Source: Alsobacter soli (GTDB lineage Bacteria; Pseudomonadota; Alphaproteobacteria; Rhizobiales; Beijerinckiaceae). From it: a DNA stretch of 64,000 bases. A program made the translations under genes and the position numbers. The stretch spans positions 1-64,000 of the forward strand of contig CAMCXA010000003.1 in NCBI GenBank assembly GCA_945883115.1, read 5' to 3'. The notes below the pieces were generated by a model, which saw only the letters and a program-made list of their open reading frames with translations, was not told where the DNA came from and searched no databases. The first letter of the stretch is position 1. The number at the start of each line of letters is the position of its first letter. This document shows positions 52,254 through 62,695 of the stretch, in pieces.

Positions 52254-53432
52254 TTGACCTTAGACCCTAAAGACTCTGTCGCCTTAACCCAAGCCTTGAT
52301 CCGCTGCCCCTCGGTCACGCCGGAGGAGGGTGGGGCGCTGCATCTTCTCCAGGATGTCCTGAAGCAGGCAGGGTTTGAAACCCATCTTGTTCGCTTCAGC
52401 GAGAGCAACACACCAGACGTTGACAATCTCTATGCCCGGATCGGGACCTCAAAGCCGTATCTGCTGTTCGCCGGTCACACTGATGTTGTGCCGACTGGTG
52501 ATGAAACCCGCTGGAGTCATGGACCATTTTCCGGCGAGATCGTTGACGGCATCCTCTTTGGCCGTGGTGCCGCCGACATGAAGGGCGGCGTTGCAGCTTC
52601 CGTCTCTGCGGTTCTCCAATTTCTCGACGAAGTCGGCCCGGATTTTGGCGGATCGCTCGGCTTTCTTATCACGGGGGATGAGGAAGGCCCCGCCATTAAT
52701 GGCACCGTCAAATTGCTCGAATGGGCGAAAGCCCGTGGCGAGCAGTTTGATCATTGCATTTTGGGCGAGCCAACCAATCCCGAGCGGTTGGGTGACATGA
52801 TCAAAATCGGTCGGAGAGGTTCACTGTCTGGCCGGTTGGTCGTTGAGGGCAAACAGGGCCATATTGCCTACCCGCATCTCGCGGAAAATCCGATTCGCGG
52901 CATTGTGACACTTGTTGGCGGGCTTTTGGCTGAGCCGCTCGATCAAGGCACCGCGCATTTTGGCGCGTCCAATCTTGAATTTTCAACACTCGATGTCGGC
53001 AACAAAGCCGGCAACGTCATTCCACAGTCGGCGGAGGCTAAATTCAATATCCGCTTCAATGATCTTTGGACGCATGAAACCTTGGCCACCGAAATCGAGG
53101 CGCGGTTGCACCGGTTGGCGGGTAACGAGATACGTTATGCCGTCACGTTCGAGCCTTCGAATGCCGATGCGTTTTTAACTGAGCCCGGCGCGTTTGTGGA
53201 GATGGCGGTCGCTTCCATTGAAGAGTCGACGGGCATCAAACCGGTACTTTCCACGACGGGTGGCACCTCGGATGCACGGTTTATCAAAGATTACTGCCCC
53301 GTGATCGAGTTCGGCCTCGTCGGCCAGACGATGCACCAGATAGACGAGCGGGTGCCTGTTTCCGATATCTCCCGCCTTACAGGCATCTATCATGACGTCA
53401 TTCGACGCTATTTTCATCATAAAACGGGATAA
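52254..53432 (+). CDS. dapE: succinyl-diaminopimelate desuccinylase
   Basis: A 392-residue M20 metallohydrolase removing succinate in diaminopimelate synthesis. Motifs: [45 protein letters not shown] and [10 protein letters not shown], the last typical of DapE. The start is apparently TTG at 52254, 5 bp after dapD; no ATG fits the N-terminus. Confidence 0.95.
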   Translation: MTLDPKDSVALTQALIRCPSVTPEEGGALHLLQDVLKQAGFETHLVRFSESNTPDVDNLYARIGTSKPYLLFAGHTDVVPTGDETRWSHGPFSGEIVDGILFGRGAADMKGGVAASVSAVLQFLDEVGPDFGGSLGFLITGDEEGPAINGTVKLLEWAKARGEQFDHCILGEPTNPERLGDMIKIGRRGSLSGRLVVEGKQGHIAYPHLAENPIRGIVTLVGGLLAEPLDQGTAHFGASNLEFSTLDVGNKAGNVIPQSAEAKFNIRFNDLWTHETLATEIEARLHRLAGNEIRYAVTFEPSNADAFLTEPGAFVEMAVASIEESTGIKPVLSTTGGTSDARFIKDYCPVIEFGLVGQTMHQIDERVPVSDISRLTGIYHDVIRRYFHHKTG

Positions 53433-53503
53433 AATCCCTGCGCCTCTATACATTTCAGGCTATTTTGGCTAAGGACAACCAGTTATTTTCCGGGAGTCAC
53501 AGT

Positions 53504-54502
53504 ATGAGCACGGCCTCCAGCCAATTGGTTACCGTCTTCGGCGGATCAGGTTTCATCGGTCGCCATGTCGTTCGTGCGCTGGCCAAGCGCGGGTACAGGG
53601 TGAGGGTTGCAGTACGCCGCCCCGATCTCGCATTTTTCTTGCAGCCACTAGGAAATGTTGGACAAATTCACGCAGTTCAAGCCAATCTCCGCTATCCCGC
53701 CTCGATTGATCGCGCCATTGAGGGCGCTGATGTCGTGATCAATCTCGTCGGTATCCTGTCGGAATCTGGCCGCCAGCGTTTCCAGACGGTACAAGCCAAT
53801 GGTGCCAAGGCGATTGCTGATGCCGCCGCCCGCAAGGGAATCAGCCGTTTTGTCCAGATGTCGGCCATCGGCGCTGATCCTGCTTCGCCCTCAGCCTATG
53901 CGCGGTCGAAAGCCGCCGGTGAAGCCGCTGTTCATGCTGCAATCAAGGAAGCGATTATCATTCGACCCTCGATTGTTTTTGGCCCGGAAGACGATTTTTT
54001 TAACCGGTTCGCAGCTTTAGCGCGGATTTTGCCGGGATTACCCCTGATCGGCGGCGGTGAAACGCGCTTCCAACCCGTGTTTGTCGGCGATGTGGCTGAA
54101 GTAGTAGCTCGCGCTGTTGATGGCAGTCTAAAGGCGGGTGCAACCTATGAATTGGGTGGTCCCGAGGTTAAAACTTTCCGCGAATTGCTCGAAACCCTGT
54201 TGCGCATCATCCACCGCAGGCGTTTGTTGCTTCCCTTGCCGTTTCCACTCGCACGGATTCAGGCGGGAGTGATGGAGTTCGTCAACAAATTCACGTTCGG
54301 CCTGATGCCGAAGGCGCTGATGCTGACGCGTGATCAAGTGACCTTGCTTGAACGGGACAATGTTGTATCGGAGGAGGCCAATTCTGCCGGATTGACCCTC
54401 GAAGGCCTTGGCATCAAGGGTGAAACGATCGATTCAGTCGTGCCGGGATATTTGTATCGTTTCCGTAAAGCGGGCCAATTCGACCGCGCCGTCGAAGTCT
54501 GA
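53504..54502 (+). CDS. NDUFA9-like complex I-associated NAD(P)-binding protein
   Basis: A 332-residue atypical short-chain dehydrogenase. It begins with TVFGGSGFIGRHVVRALAKR and has VVINLVGILSESGRQRFQ. The family is the bacterial counterpart of the complex I subunit NDUFA9. ATG 53504 follows GGGAG by 9 nt; the frame opens at 53465. A catalytic YxxxK is present as YARSKAAGE. Confidence 0.87.
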   Translation: MSTASSQLVTVFGGSGFIGRHVVRALAKRGYRVRVAVRRPDLAFFLQPLGNVGQIHAVQANLRYPASIDRAIEGADVVINLVGILSESGRQRFQTVQANGAKAIADAAARKGISRFVQMSAIGADPASPSAYARSKAAGEAAVHAAIKEAIIIRPSIVFGPEDDFFNRFAALARILPGLPLIGGGETRFQPVFVGDVAEVVARAVDGSLKAGATYELGGPEVKTFRELLETLLRIIHRRRLLLPLPFPLARIQAGVMEFVNKFTFGLMPKALMLTRDQVTLLERDNVVSEEANSAGLTLEGLGIKGETIDSVVPGYLYRFRKAGQFDRAVEV

Positions 54503-54509
54503 ACATTTT

Positions 54510-55001
54510 TTAGAAACTGTCGATCTTGAAATCTGGGTCACTCAGGCGGTGCAATCTACTCGCCGTCGCCCGTGCGAGCCGAACAAGCATCGCCTTACGT
54601 CGGGCAGCAGCCAATTTGTGTTCGGGAGCATCGCGAAGGATCGCCGCACCGTAAGAATCGGCCAGAATCAGGCCAGTATCCTCGGGAATGAGGGATTGCG
54701 GGACTGAATCCGAGATTGCAAAGAAGAAATGATCGCAATAATCGCGATATTCAGGCCATTTCCGGTCAACGCGAAAGTCCTCGACGCTGGATTTGATTTC
54801 AACAATCCAAAGTGTTCCGTCATCACCCAGTGCCACGAGATCAGCTCGACGATTTGATGCGAGTGACAGCTCAGTGACGCTCACGAGGCCCATTTGGCTC
54901 AAAAGCCGCCGTGTTCCGCGCGCGATCATCAAAGCGGTCTGCGATTGTCGCCCGTCAGGCGGGAGAACAAGACCGGTCTCCAGATCGATGTCTTCAGTCA
55001 T
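54510..55001 (-). CDS. mmcB: MmcB family DNA repair protein (putative endonuclease)
   Basis: A 163-residue protein with a restriction-endonuclease-like core: RRADLVALGDDGTLWIVEIK followed by SSVEDF, giving the Asp and Glu-x-Lys of a PD-(D/E)xK active site. It matches the MmcB family linked to mitomycin C resistance in Caulobacter. It is convergent with the NDUFA9-like gene, 7 bp apart. Confidence 0.85.
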   Translation of the reverse strand: MTEDIDLETGLVLPPDGRQSQTALMIARGTRRLLSQMGLVSVTELSLASNRRADLVALGDDGTLWIVEIKSSVEDFRVDRKWPEYRDYCDHFFFAISDSVPQSLIPEDTGLILADSYGAAILRDAPEHKLAAARRKAMLVRLARATASRLHRLSDPDFKIDSF

Positions 55002-55135
55002 TGCAATCCTAATTCACTCTTCAAGAGATGGACATTAGCGATTCAAACTTCGTCGTTCAACATGATGAGAAAGCGCATTAATATAGCTCTGACCCGTTGC
55101 ATTACCTCGCCATTCCCTCTATAAACCGCATCTTC

Positions 55136-55170
55136 GAACCGCCCGGCTGATAGGGCTGCCGTGGCGGTTC
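55136..55170 (+). promoter_or_regulatory. long hairpin in the rpmI leader
   Basis: GAACCGCC (55136-55143) pairs with GGCGGTTC (55163-55170). Inside, CGGC (55144-55147) pairs with GCCG (55158-55161), leaving one bulged T. This gives 12 pairs and a 10-nt loop about 85 nt before rpmI, with no T-run after it. It may be an autoregulatory ribosomal-protein leader. Confidence 0.5.
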
Positions 55171-55255
55171 ATTTCGCTCATGATGAGACGAACAGCGTGG
55201 TAACGCGCTGCACATAACGAACAAGGACTGTTTCGGCGGTCCGATGGAGAGCAAA

Positions 55256-55456
55256 ATGCCCAAGATGAAGACGAAGTCGAGCGCTAAAAAGCGCTTCAAG
55301 ATCACCGGCACAGGCAAGGTGGTTTATGCTCAGGCCGGAAAGCGGCACGGCATGATCAAGCGGACGAACTCGCAGATCCGCAATCTGCGCGGCACCGCCG
55401 TGATGTTCGACACCGACGGTTACAACGTCAAGAAATACTTCCTGCCCAACGGCTAA
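55256..55456 (+). CDS. rpmI: 50S ribosomal protein L35
   Basis: A 66-residue basic protein: [20 protein letters not shown] and a conserved central [12 protein letters not shown] 55256 follows GGAGAG; the frame opens 4 codons earlier. It is co-transcribed with rplT 60 bp downstream. No infC lies upstream. Confidence 0.97.
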   Translation: MPKMKTKSSAKKRFKITGTGKVVYAQAGKRHGMIKRTNSQIRNLRGTAVMFDTDGYNVKKYFLPNG

Positions 55457-55516
55457 GTGTCAGGACCACAGGATTTCGAGAACACCGTTATTATTTGAAC
55501 ACTCAGGAGATCATCC

Positions 55517-55882
55517 ATGTCACGCGTCAAACGGGGCGTTACGTCCCACGCCAAGCATAAAAAAGTTTTTAAGGCAGCGAAGGGCTTTTATGGCCGTCGC
55601 AAAAATACGATCCGCACGGCCAAGGCTGCTGTTGATCGCGCAATGCAATACGCAACCCGCGACCGCAAGGTCAAAAAGCGGACGATCCGGGCCCTCTGGA
55701 TCCAGCGTTTGAACGCAGCAGTGCGGGAACATGGCATTGTTTATTCGCGCTTCATCGACGGCCTGAATAAGGCCGGGATCGCGGTCGATCGGAAGGTCTT
55801 GTCGGATCTTGCAATTCACGAGCCTGTGGCGTTCACGGCGTTGGTCGAAAAGGCCAAGGCCGCATTGCCTGCAGCAGCATGA
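55517..55882 (+). CDS. rplT: 50S ribosomal protein L20
   Basis: A 121-residue protein with the L20 sequence [31 protein letters not shown] and [14 protein letters not shown]. In other bacteria L20 represses its own operon by binding the leader, which makes the rpmI leader hairpin of interest. CAGGAGA precedes the start. Confidence 0.97.
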   Translation: MSRVKRGVTSHAKHKKVFKAAKGFYGRRKNTIRTAKAAVDRAMQYATRDRKVKKRTIRALWIQRLNAAVREHGIVYSRFIDGLNKAGIAVDRKVLSDLAIHEPVAFTALVEKAKAALPAAA

Positions 55883-55915
55883 TCTGATTGGCCTGAACGG
55901 GCCTGCTCAGTCTCA

Positions 55916-55944
55916 GGCCCGCGACTGATCTCGCGGGCCTTTTT
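55916..55944 (+). terminator. Rho-independent terminator after rplT
   Basis: GGCCCGCGA (55916-55924) pairs perfectly with TCGCGGGCC (55931-55939) around CTGATC, followed by TTTTT. It ends 43 bp before pheS, so it ends the rpmI-rplT unit and could also attenuate read-through into pheST. Confidence 0.9.
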
Positions 55945-55987
55945 CTTGAGAGGGCCATTTTCGCTCTCCGGCATACGAGCTTTTCCA

Positions 55988-57070
55988 ATGACCGAATTTG
56001 CATCCCTTGAGACCGATCTCGTTAACGCCATTTCCGCCGCTGCCGACGAAGCTGCGCTTGAGGCGATCCGAATTGCCGTGCTCGGAAAATCCGGATCAAT
56101 CTCAGCGCTTCTAAAATCGCTCGGCACAATGACGCCGGATGACCGGAAAGAAAAAGGCCCATTGATTAACGGGTTGCGGGACAGCGTAACTGAAGCCCTC
56201 GCGTCGCGACGTGCTGTTTTGCGTGATGCTGCGTTGGAAATCCGGCTTGCCTCCGAGAGCATCGATGTCACCTTGCCGGTTCGTCCGTCCGCCGCAGCAC
56301 GCGGGCGTATTCACCCGATCAGTCAGGTGATTGATGAACTCACGGTCATTTTTGGTGATATGGGTTTTGCGGTCGCAGAAGGTCCGGATATCGAGACCGA
56401 TTTTTTCAATTTCACCGCACTCAACTTCCCGGTTGGGCATCCTGCGCGCGAGATGCACGATACATTCTTCTTCAATCCCGACGAAAAGGGCGAGCGGAAA
56501 CTCCTTCGCACCCATACAAGCCCTGTGCAAATTCGAACGATGATGAGCCAGAAGCCCCCGATCAGGGTGATCATTCCCGGGCGCACCTATCGGTGCGACT
56601 CTGATCAGACGCACACGCCTATGTTCCATCAGGTCGAGGGACTCGTGATCGACAAAGGGTCGCATATGGGCCATTTGAAATGGATTTTGGCCGAATTCTG
56701 CAAGGCATTTTTCGAGGTTGATGACGTCAAGATGCGTTTCAGACCCTCGTTCTTCCCGTTCACCGAGCCATCTGTCGAGGTCGATATCCAGTGCTCACGC
56801 AAAGGCGGCGAAATCCGTTTTGGCGAGGGTGAGGATTGGCTCGAGATTTTGGGTTGCGGCATGGTGCACCCCAATGTCATTCGCCATTGTGGCCTTGATC
56901 CCGATGAGTATCAAGGCTTCGCATGGGGAATGGGGATCGACAGGATTGCCATGCTGAAATATGGCATGCCGGATTTGCGGCCTTTCTTCGAGGCCGATGT
57001 GAGGTGGCTATCGCATTACGGTTTCAGACCATTGGATTTGCCGACGCTGACCGGCGGCTTGAGCGTGTGA
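55988..57070 (+). CDS. pheS: phenylalanyl-tRNA synthetase alpha subunit
   Basis: A 360-residue class II synthetase subunit. It has the N-terminal coiled-coil region, [19 protein letters not shown], motif 2 around [17 protein letters not shown] and motif 3 [16 protein letters not shown] 55988 gives the usual length; the open frame begins at TTG 55946, which overlaps the terminator. pheT follows 10 bp later. Confidence 0.96.
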   Translation: MTEFASLETDLVNAISAAADEAALEAIRIAVLGKSGSISALLKSLGTMTPDDRKEKGPLINGLRDSVTEALASRRAVLRDAALEIRLASESIDVTLPVRPSAAARGRIHPISQVIDELTVIFGDMGFAVAEGPDIETDFFNFTALNFPVGHPAREMHDTFFFNPDEKGERKLLRTHTSPVQIRTMMSQKPPIRVIIPGRTYRCDSDQTHTPMFHQVEGLVIDKGSHMGHLKWILAEFCKAFFEVDDVKMRFRPSFFPFTEPSVEVDIQCSRKGGEIRFGEGEDWLEILGCGMVHPNVIRHCGLDPDEYQGFAWGMGIDRIAMLKYGMPDLRPFFEADVRWLSHYGFRPLDLPTLTGGLSV

Positions 57071-57080
57071 GGGGACTAAC

Positions 57081-59501
57081 ATGAAATTCACACTCTCCTG
57101 GCTCAAGGATCACCTTGAGACCACTGCATCCCTAGATGAAATTGTCGATGCCCTGACCCGCGTCGGTCTGGAAGTTGAGGGCGTCGAAGATCCGGCGAAG
57201 ATGCTGGCGCCTTACGTCACAGCCTATGTGATTTCTGCCGAACAACACCCGAATGCGGATCGGCTGAGAGTATGCATGGTCGATACGGGATCTGGAACAC
57301 CCGTTCAGGTCGTTTGCGGCGCACCCAACGCGCGTACCGGGATGATGAGCGTGTTTTCGCCGCCTGGAACGTTTATTCCGGGAAAGAACATCACGATCAC
57401 GACAGGCATGGTGCGTGGGGTCGAGAGTGCAGGGATGTTGTGCTCAGGATTTGAGCTTGGCCTTTCCGAAGATCATGACGGCATCATCGACCTGCCCGCT
57501 GATGCTCCGATTGGCGCGCGCTACGTTGATTACGCGCATCTGAATGATCCCGTGATTGACATCGCAGTCACACCGAACCGGTCGGATGCTCTCGGTGTTT
57601 ATGGCATAGCACGCGACCTCGCAGCCGCAGGTTTGGGAACACTCAAGTCGGCTGCCGTTGCCACGATAAAAGGTGAGGCGCCTTGTCCGGTCAGCATAAA
57701 ACTTGATTTCCCCGATAATGAGAAACACTTGGTTCCAGTATTCGGATTGCGCCTCGTTCGTGGGGTAAAAAACGGACCGAGCCCTGATTGGCTTGTTCGT
57801 CGCCTGAAGGCAATCGGGCTACGTCCGATCAACGCCCTTGTCGATATCACGAATTATCTGACCTTTGACCGTGGCCGCCCGCTTCACGTTTTCGATGCCA
57901 AGAAAATCAAGGGCAACCTTGTTGTCCGCCGCGCGCGTGACGGCGATGAAGTTGTTGCGCTCGACGGCAAAACCTATCGGCCGGATACCGATGTTGTGGT
58001 GATCGCCGATGATCACGGCGTTGAATCCATCGCCGGTATCATGGGTGGCGAGGTATCGGGCTGTGACGAGCATACGACCGAGGTGCTGATTGAATCGGCG
58101 CTCTGGAACCCGCTGAATATTGCCCAATCCGGCCGTAAACTCGGGATCAATAGCGATGCGCGGTACCGTTTTGAACGCGGGGTTGATCCCGCATTCTGTC
58201 TGCCCGGTCTTGAACTCGCGACCAAGTTGGTACTCACGCTCTGCGGCGGGGAACCGAGCCAAGTGGTGGTTGCTGGTGACGTGCCCGTGGAGGACCGTGT
58301 CATCACTTTCCAATGGAGCGAAGTGAAGCGATTGACAGGGCTCGATCTTTCGGTACCGGAAATGAAAGTTATTTTGACGGATCTAGGGTTCCGGGTTTCC
58401 GGGACAGAAGCGAGTGTCAAAGTTGCGGTTCCGTCATGGCGGCCGGATGTTGAGGATAAAGCGGACCTTGTTGAGGAAATCATGCGCATCGCTGGACTTG
58501 AAAGAGTTCTGCCGGTTCCTTTCCCGCGTGAGCCCGCGACGGTCGCAAAGCCGGTTTTGACGTTGATCCAGAAGCGAACGAGGCTTGCCAAGCGCGCTTT
58601 GGCGTCGCGCGGGCTTATCGAGGCCGTTACTTGGTCCTTTATCAGCCATCCGGAGGCCTCGCATTTTGGCGGAGGAAGTCCGGCGCTCTCTCTCGCAAAT
58701 CCGATTGCTTCAGACTTGTCCGACATGCGGCCGAGTTTGCTCCCGGGTCTTCTGAAAGTAATTGGACGGAATGTTGATCGCGGATTGACCGATATTGCGA
58801 TTTTTGAGGTCGGCCAGATCTTTAGGGGAGATAGACCGCAGGATCAGTCCATTGCAGCGACTGCAGTCCGGCGCGGCCTCGGCGGTCCTCTTGGATCAGG
58901 GCGCTTCTGGCGCGATGGCGGGGCTATTGATGCATTCGATTCCAAAGCTGATGCAATGGCGCTTCTCGAAGCCCTTGGTGTTTCGGTGGCTGGGCTTCAG
59001 GTTCAGCGGGGGGCACCAAGCTGGTTCCATCCCGGCCGGTCAGGTGTTTTGCAATTTGGCCCGAAAGCGATTGTCGGGGCGTTTGGTGAAATCCATCCGC
59101 GGGTTCTTGAGGCACTGGATGTCAAAGGGCCTGTAGTCGCCTGTGAAATCAATCTTGATGCCTTACCGCCTCCGAAGCAACGCCCGACCCGGATGAAGCC
59201 GAAGCTGATCCTGTCTGAATTCCAGCCCGTCAGTCGTGACTTTGCATTCATTGTTGATGATGCTGTTCCCGCAGGAGAGATCGTCAAGATCACACAGGCG
59301 GTCGATCGGGCGTTGATCTCCGATATCACCGTTTTCGACGTCTATCGCGGTACAGGGGTGCCTCAGGGGAAAACCTCAATTGCAATTGCCGTTACCCTCC
59401 AGCCGATGGAAAAAACTCTCACGGATTCGGAGATTGACGCAGTATCGGCGCGAATTGTTGCAGACGTATCGGCAAAGATCGGGGCCGTTTTGCGGAGCTG
59501 A
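57081..59501 (+). CDS. pheT: phenylalanyl-tRNA synthetase beta subunit
   Basis: An 806-residue subunit with the domain order of PheT: tRNA-binding OB fold (about 39-150, with EQHPNADRLRVC), B3/B4 editing domain (RPINALVDITNYLTFDRGRP), B5, core, and C-terminal ferredoxin-fold anticodon-binding domain (LSEFQPVSRDFAFIVDD). It forms the heterotetramer with PheS. Confidence 0.96.
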   Translation: MKFTLSWLKDHLETTASLDEIVDALTRVGLEVEGVEDPAKMLAPYVTAYVISAEQHPNADRLRVCMVDTGSGTPVQVVCGAPNARTGMMSVFSPPGTFIPGKNITITTGMVRGVESAGMLCSGFELGLSEDHDGIIDLPADAPIGARYVDYAHLNDPVIDIAVTPNRSDALGVYGIARDLAAAGLGTLKSAAVATIKGEAPCPVSIKLDFPDNEKHLVPVFGLRLVRGVKNGPSPDWLVRRLKAIGLRPINALVDITNYLTFDRGRPLHVFDAKKIKGNLVVRRARDGDEVVALDGKTYRPDTDVVVIADDHGVESIAGIMGGEVSGCDEHTTEVLIESALWNPLNIAQSGRKLGINSDARYRFERGVDPAFCLPGLELATKLVLTLCGGEPSQVVVAGDVPVEDRVITFQWSEVKRLTGLDLSVPEMKVILTDLGFRVSGTEASVKVAVPSWRPDVEDKADLVEEIMRIAGLERVLPVPFPREPATVAKPVLTLIQKRTRLAKRALASRGLIEAVTWSFISHPEASHFGGGSPALSLANPIASDLSDMRPSLLPGLLKVIGRNVDRGLTDIAIFEVGQIFRGDRPQDQSIAATAVRRGLGGPLGSGRFWRDGGAIDAFDSKADAMALLEALGVSVAGLQVQRGAPSWFHPGRSGVLQFGPKAIVGAFGEIHPRVLEALDVKGPVVACEINLDALPPPKQRPTRMKPKLILSEFQPVSRDFAFIVDDAVPAGEIVKITQAVDRALISDITVFDVYRGTGVPQGKTSIAIAVTLQPMEKTLTDSEIDAVSARIVADVSAKIGAVLRS

Positions 59502-59542
59502 TGTTTTGATCTCTTTGCTGGTACAGAAAGTTATTTTGTCTG

Positions 59543-60275
59543 ATGGGTAAGTTATCTAGCTCGATTTTTCCGGGTGTTTTGGTCCTGCTTTCGCTGGCTT
59601 TGTCAGGGGGGATTACCAGGGTGTCAAACGGTTCCTGTTGATGAGTTGCCGAAGAGCACAATTGCACCTATGGAGGAAGTCGCTGTCCAGGATCAAGAAT
59701 GGTATATCGGGGAACTCTCGGATACCCCGCATCCGATCCCACTTGTCGACCGCTCGAAAATGCGCCCGGAATTGATGCGTCAGGCGGTCCCATTTGTCGG
59801 GAACGAAGCTCCGGGTACGATTATCGTCGATATAGACCAACGCTTTCTCTATTTTGTTGAAGGAAGAGGTCTGGCAATCCGCTATGGCATAGGTGTGGGA
59901 CGTCTTGGGTTCTCCTGGCGCGGTGTTGCGGAAGTGGGCCGAAAAGGCGTATGGCCCGATTGGAGCCCGACCAGCACGATGCGGCGGATTATTCCCAATC
60001 TACCAGCGCGAGTGGCCGGAGGGATTGATAGCCCCCTCGGAGCGCGGGCGTTGTATTTATATCAGAATGGTCAGGATATCCTGTTCCGCATCCATGGTAC
60101 CAACGAACCGTGGTCAATCGGGGAGCAGGTATCAAGTGGATGTATTCGGCTCTTGAACGAGGATATCTATGATTTGTTCGGCCGGACGAAAACGGGTGCT
60201 ACGGTGATCGTGCGCAATGTCAGGAAGTTCAGTGTGCCTGCAGCGAAGGAACCTGAAAGTGCGTCACCGTCCTGA
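59543..60275 (+). CDS. L,D-transpeptidase (YkuD family), frameshifted in the signal peptide
   Basis: The catalytic part is intact: RIHGTNEPWSIGEQVSSGCI followed by RLLNEDI has the His and SxGCxR nucleophile Cys of a YkuD domain, which cross-links peptidoglycan or attaches lipoproteins in the periplasm. The start is odd. From ATG 59543 one frame encodes MGKLSSSIFPGVLVLLSLAL, a clear signal sequence, but it runs into a stop after G6 (59606-59611). Removing one G joins it to GGLPGCQTVPVDELPK and the catalytic frame, giving a lipoprotein-like start. As written, the catalytic frame opens only at GTG 59574 without a signal. The last 12 bp overlap moeB. Confidence 0.8.
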
Positions 60276-61049
60276 TCCGTTGAGGATGTTATTCGGGTCC
60301 CACTCGTAAGTGATTGTTTCAAAACGCATATCCAGCACGTCTACCATTAGAAGGCGCCCGACGAGGCCTTCGCCGAAGCCGACAATCTGACGAATAACTT
60401 CGATCGCCATCATGCTGCCCATCATGCCGGCAAGGGCGCCGAGAACGCCGGCCTCGGAGCACGCAGGAATTGTCCCTGGGGGCGGTGGAGTGGGGAAAAG
60501 GCACCGATAAGTAGGATTTTTCTTGCCATTCGGGCCTGTTTCGTGGGCGCGGATGGTCGTCAGGCTTGCGTCGAAGACGCCGAGTGCCGCTGTGACGAGA
60601 GGTTTTCCCAACTGGTAACAAGTGTCTGATACCAGGTAACGCGTCGAAAAATTGTCTGATCCATCAATGACGATGTTGGACGATGCGACGAGTTGTTCCA
60701 CATTTAAATTGGTACATTGGACGTCATGTCCAATGACATTTACATGCGGATTGATGCGCTCAAGCGCTTTGGCCGCACTCGCCACTTTCGACATGCCGAT
60801 GTCCGGTGTTCCGTGGATCACCTGTCGTTGGAGGTTGGAAAGCGACACGGTGTCATGATCGACAATGTCGATCGTACCAACGCCCGCCGCCGCGAGATAT
60901 TGGAGCAGCGGAGAACCGAGGCCGCCCGCGCCGATGACAAGCACCCGCGCATTCTTCAGCCGGTGCTGGCCGGGTCCGCCAATCTCGCGCATGATGATGT
61001 GGCGCGCGTAGCGCTCCATCTCCAGTTCAGAAAGCGATGACTGATGCAT
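60264..61049 (-). CDS. moeB: molybdopterin-synthase adenylyltransferase (HesA/MoeB/ThiF family)
   Basis: A 261-residue E1-like enzyme. The ATP-binding loop GAGGLGSPLLQYLAAAG begins at residue 40, and there are DGSDNFSTRYLVSDTCY and a cysteine in CSEAGVLG. The two zinc CxxC pairs of E. coli MoeB are absent, as in many alphaproteobacterial members. It should adenylate the C-terminus of MoaD or ThiS; which one cannot be told from sequence. Confidence 0.87.
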   Translation of the reverse strand: MHQSSLSELEMERYARHIIMREIGGPGQHRLKNARVLVIGAGGLGSPLLQYLAAAGVGTIDIVDHDTVSLSNLQRQVIHGTPDIGMSKVASAAKALERINPHVNVIGHDVQCTNLNVEQLVASSNIVIDGSDNFSTRYLVSDTCYQLGKPLVTAALGVFDASLTTIRAHETGPNGKKNPTYRCLFPTPPPPGTIPACSEAGVLGALAGMMGSMMAIEVIRQIVGFGEGLVGRLLMVDVLDMRFETITYEWDPNNILNGSGR

Positions 61050-61097
61050 GATCGCCTTCTAGCACGGTCGTTAGCGGCATCCAAGGCAGGACCATGC

Positions 61098-62597
61098 TCA
61101 GATACTTTGGTTATAGGCACCAACTTCGGGATTTTTGCGAAGGATTCCATCAATGGCGGCGAACATCTCCCGCATGCGCGCTTCCGAGACGGGACTTTCG
61201 ATGACTACGACAAGCTCGGGCTTGTTTGAGGACGCTCTCACGAGACCCCAAGTCCCGTCCTCGGCGGTCACGCGAATGCCATTGACGGTGACGATATCCC
61301 GGATCGCTTGCCCGGCAATTTTCTCGCCCTTCGCTGACATGGCTTCAATATCGGCTTTGACCTTCTCAACGACGCCATACTTGCTCTCATCCGAGCAGTG
61401 AGGCGACATGGTTGGCGTGCCGTAGGTTTTCGGGAGCGCACGATAGAGGTCGGCCATCGATTTATCGGGATTTCGATCAAGCATGTCGAGCACGGCGATC
61501 GCAGTGACGAGGCCGTCATCATAGCCGCGGCCGATAGGCGCGTTGAAGAAGAAATGCCCGGACTTTTCGAAGCCGGCCAATGCACCGAGATCAGCAACCC
61601 GCCGCTTGATGTAGGAATGCCCCGTCTTCCAGTAATCGGCCTTCACGCCATTGGCGAGCAGGACTGGATCAGTCGCAAAGAGGCCTGTTGATTTGACGTC
61701 GACAACAAAGGTCGCGCCTTTGTGAAGCGCGGACAGATCGCGGGCGAGCATGACACCGATCTTGTCCGCGAAAATCTCGTTGCCCTCATTATCCACGACC
61801 CCGCACCGATCACCATCACCGTCAAAGCCCAGCGCCACGTCAGCTCCCTGACTACGGACGACTTCAGCCATGGCATGGAGCATATCCATGTCCTCGGGAT
61901 TTGGATTATAGCGGGGAAATGTATGATCGAGTTCGGTATCCAGTGGCACGACCTCACATCCCAGTCGCTCCAGAATGGCGGGCGCAAATGCACCGGCTGT
62001 GCCGTTGCCGCAGGCGGCAATAACTTTCATTTTCCGCTTGAAGGGTGCACGATTGGTCAAATCGGTGGCGTAGCGCTCGGCGAAGTCGGACACGAAGTGG
62101 TAGGAGCCGCCGTTTGATGGAATACCAGCTCCGGAGAGTACGATATTCTTTAGCCGCGTCATCTCGTCGGGTCCGAATGTGACAGGCCTTTGCGCACCCA
62201 TCTTTACACCCGTCCAGCCATTATCATTGTGTGAGGCGGTCACCATGGCGACGCAAGGAACGTCGAGTGCGAATTGAGCAAAATAGGCCATGGGTGACAA
62301 AGCAAGCCCGATATCGTGCACCTTGCATCCTGCTGCGATGAGTCCGGTCGCAAGCGCCATCTTGATGGATGTCGAATAGCCCCGATAATCGTGCCCGATC
62401 ACGATCTCCGGCTGCACACCCATTTCTTTGATCAGTGTACCAAGTCCCAGGCCCAACGCCTGCACACCCATCAGGTTGATTTCTTGTTCGAACAGCCAGC
62501 GGGCGTCATATTCACGAAAACCGGTCGGTTTGATCAGGGGAATGGTCTCAAAAGCAAGAGTATTCGCTTTTAGCGCGGGTTGCGGCTTTGGAAACAT
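61098..62597 (-). CDS. phosphomannomutase/phosphoglucomutase (AlgC-like)
   Basis: A 499-residue alpha-D-phosphohexomutase. TGFREYDARW near the N-terminus, MVTASHNDNGWTGVKMG with the phospho-serine at about 122, the metal loop GFDGDGDRCG and a C-terminal phosphate-binding segment RASSNKPELVVV are all present. It interconverts hexose 1- and 6-phosphates for nucleotide-sugar and polysaccharide synthesis. The frame opens at 62675, but ATG 62597 after GGAA gives the usual N-terminus. Confidence 0.9.
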   Translation of the reverse strand: MFPKPQPALKANTLAFETIPLIKPTGFREYDARWLFEQEINLMGVQALGLGLGTLIKEMGVQPEIVIGHDYRGYSTSIKMALATGLIAAGCKVHDIGLALSPMAYFAQFALDVPCVAMVTASHNDNGWTGVKMGAQRPVTFGPDEMTRLKNIVLSGAGIPSNGGSYHFVSDFAERYATDLTNRAPFKRKMKVIAACGNGTAGAFAPAILERLGCEVVPLDTELDHTFPRYNPNPEDMDMLHAMAEVVRSQGADVALGFDGDGDRCGVVDNEGNEIFADKIGVMLARDLSALHKGATFVVDVKSTGLFATDPVLLANGVKADYWKTGHSYIKRRVADLGALAGFEKSGHFFFNAPIGRGYDDGLVTAIAVLDMLDRNPDKSMADLYRALPKTYGTPTMSPHCSDESKYGVVEKVKADIEAMSAKGEKIAGQAIRDIVTVNGIRVTAEDGTWGLVRASSNKPELVVVIESPVSEARMREMFAAIDGILRKNPEVGAYNQSI

Positions 62598-62695
62598 GAA
62601 AAATTCCATTTTTGGATATGCAATAAAAGGACGTGAGTATTGCACCCAAGGTGCCGCTGTCGTCAAGCAGTGCAAACACCCTAGCTTTTCTCTAA

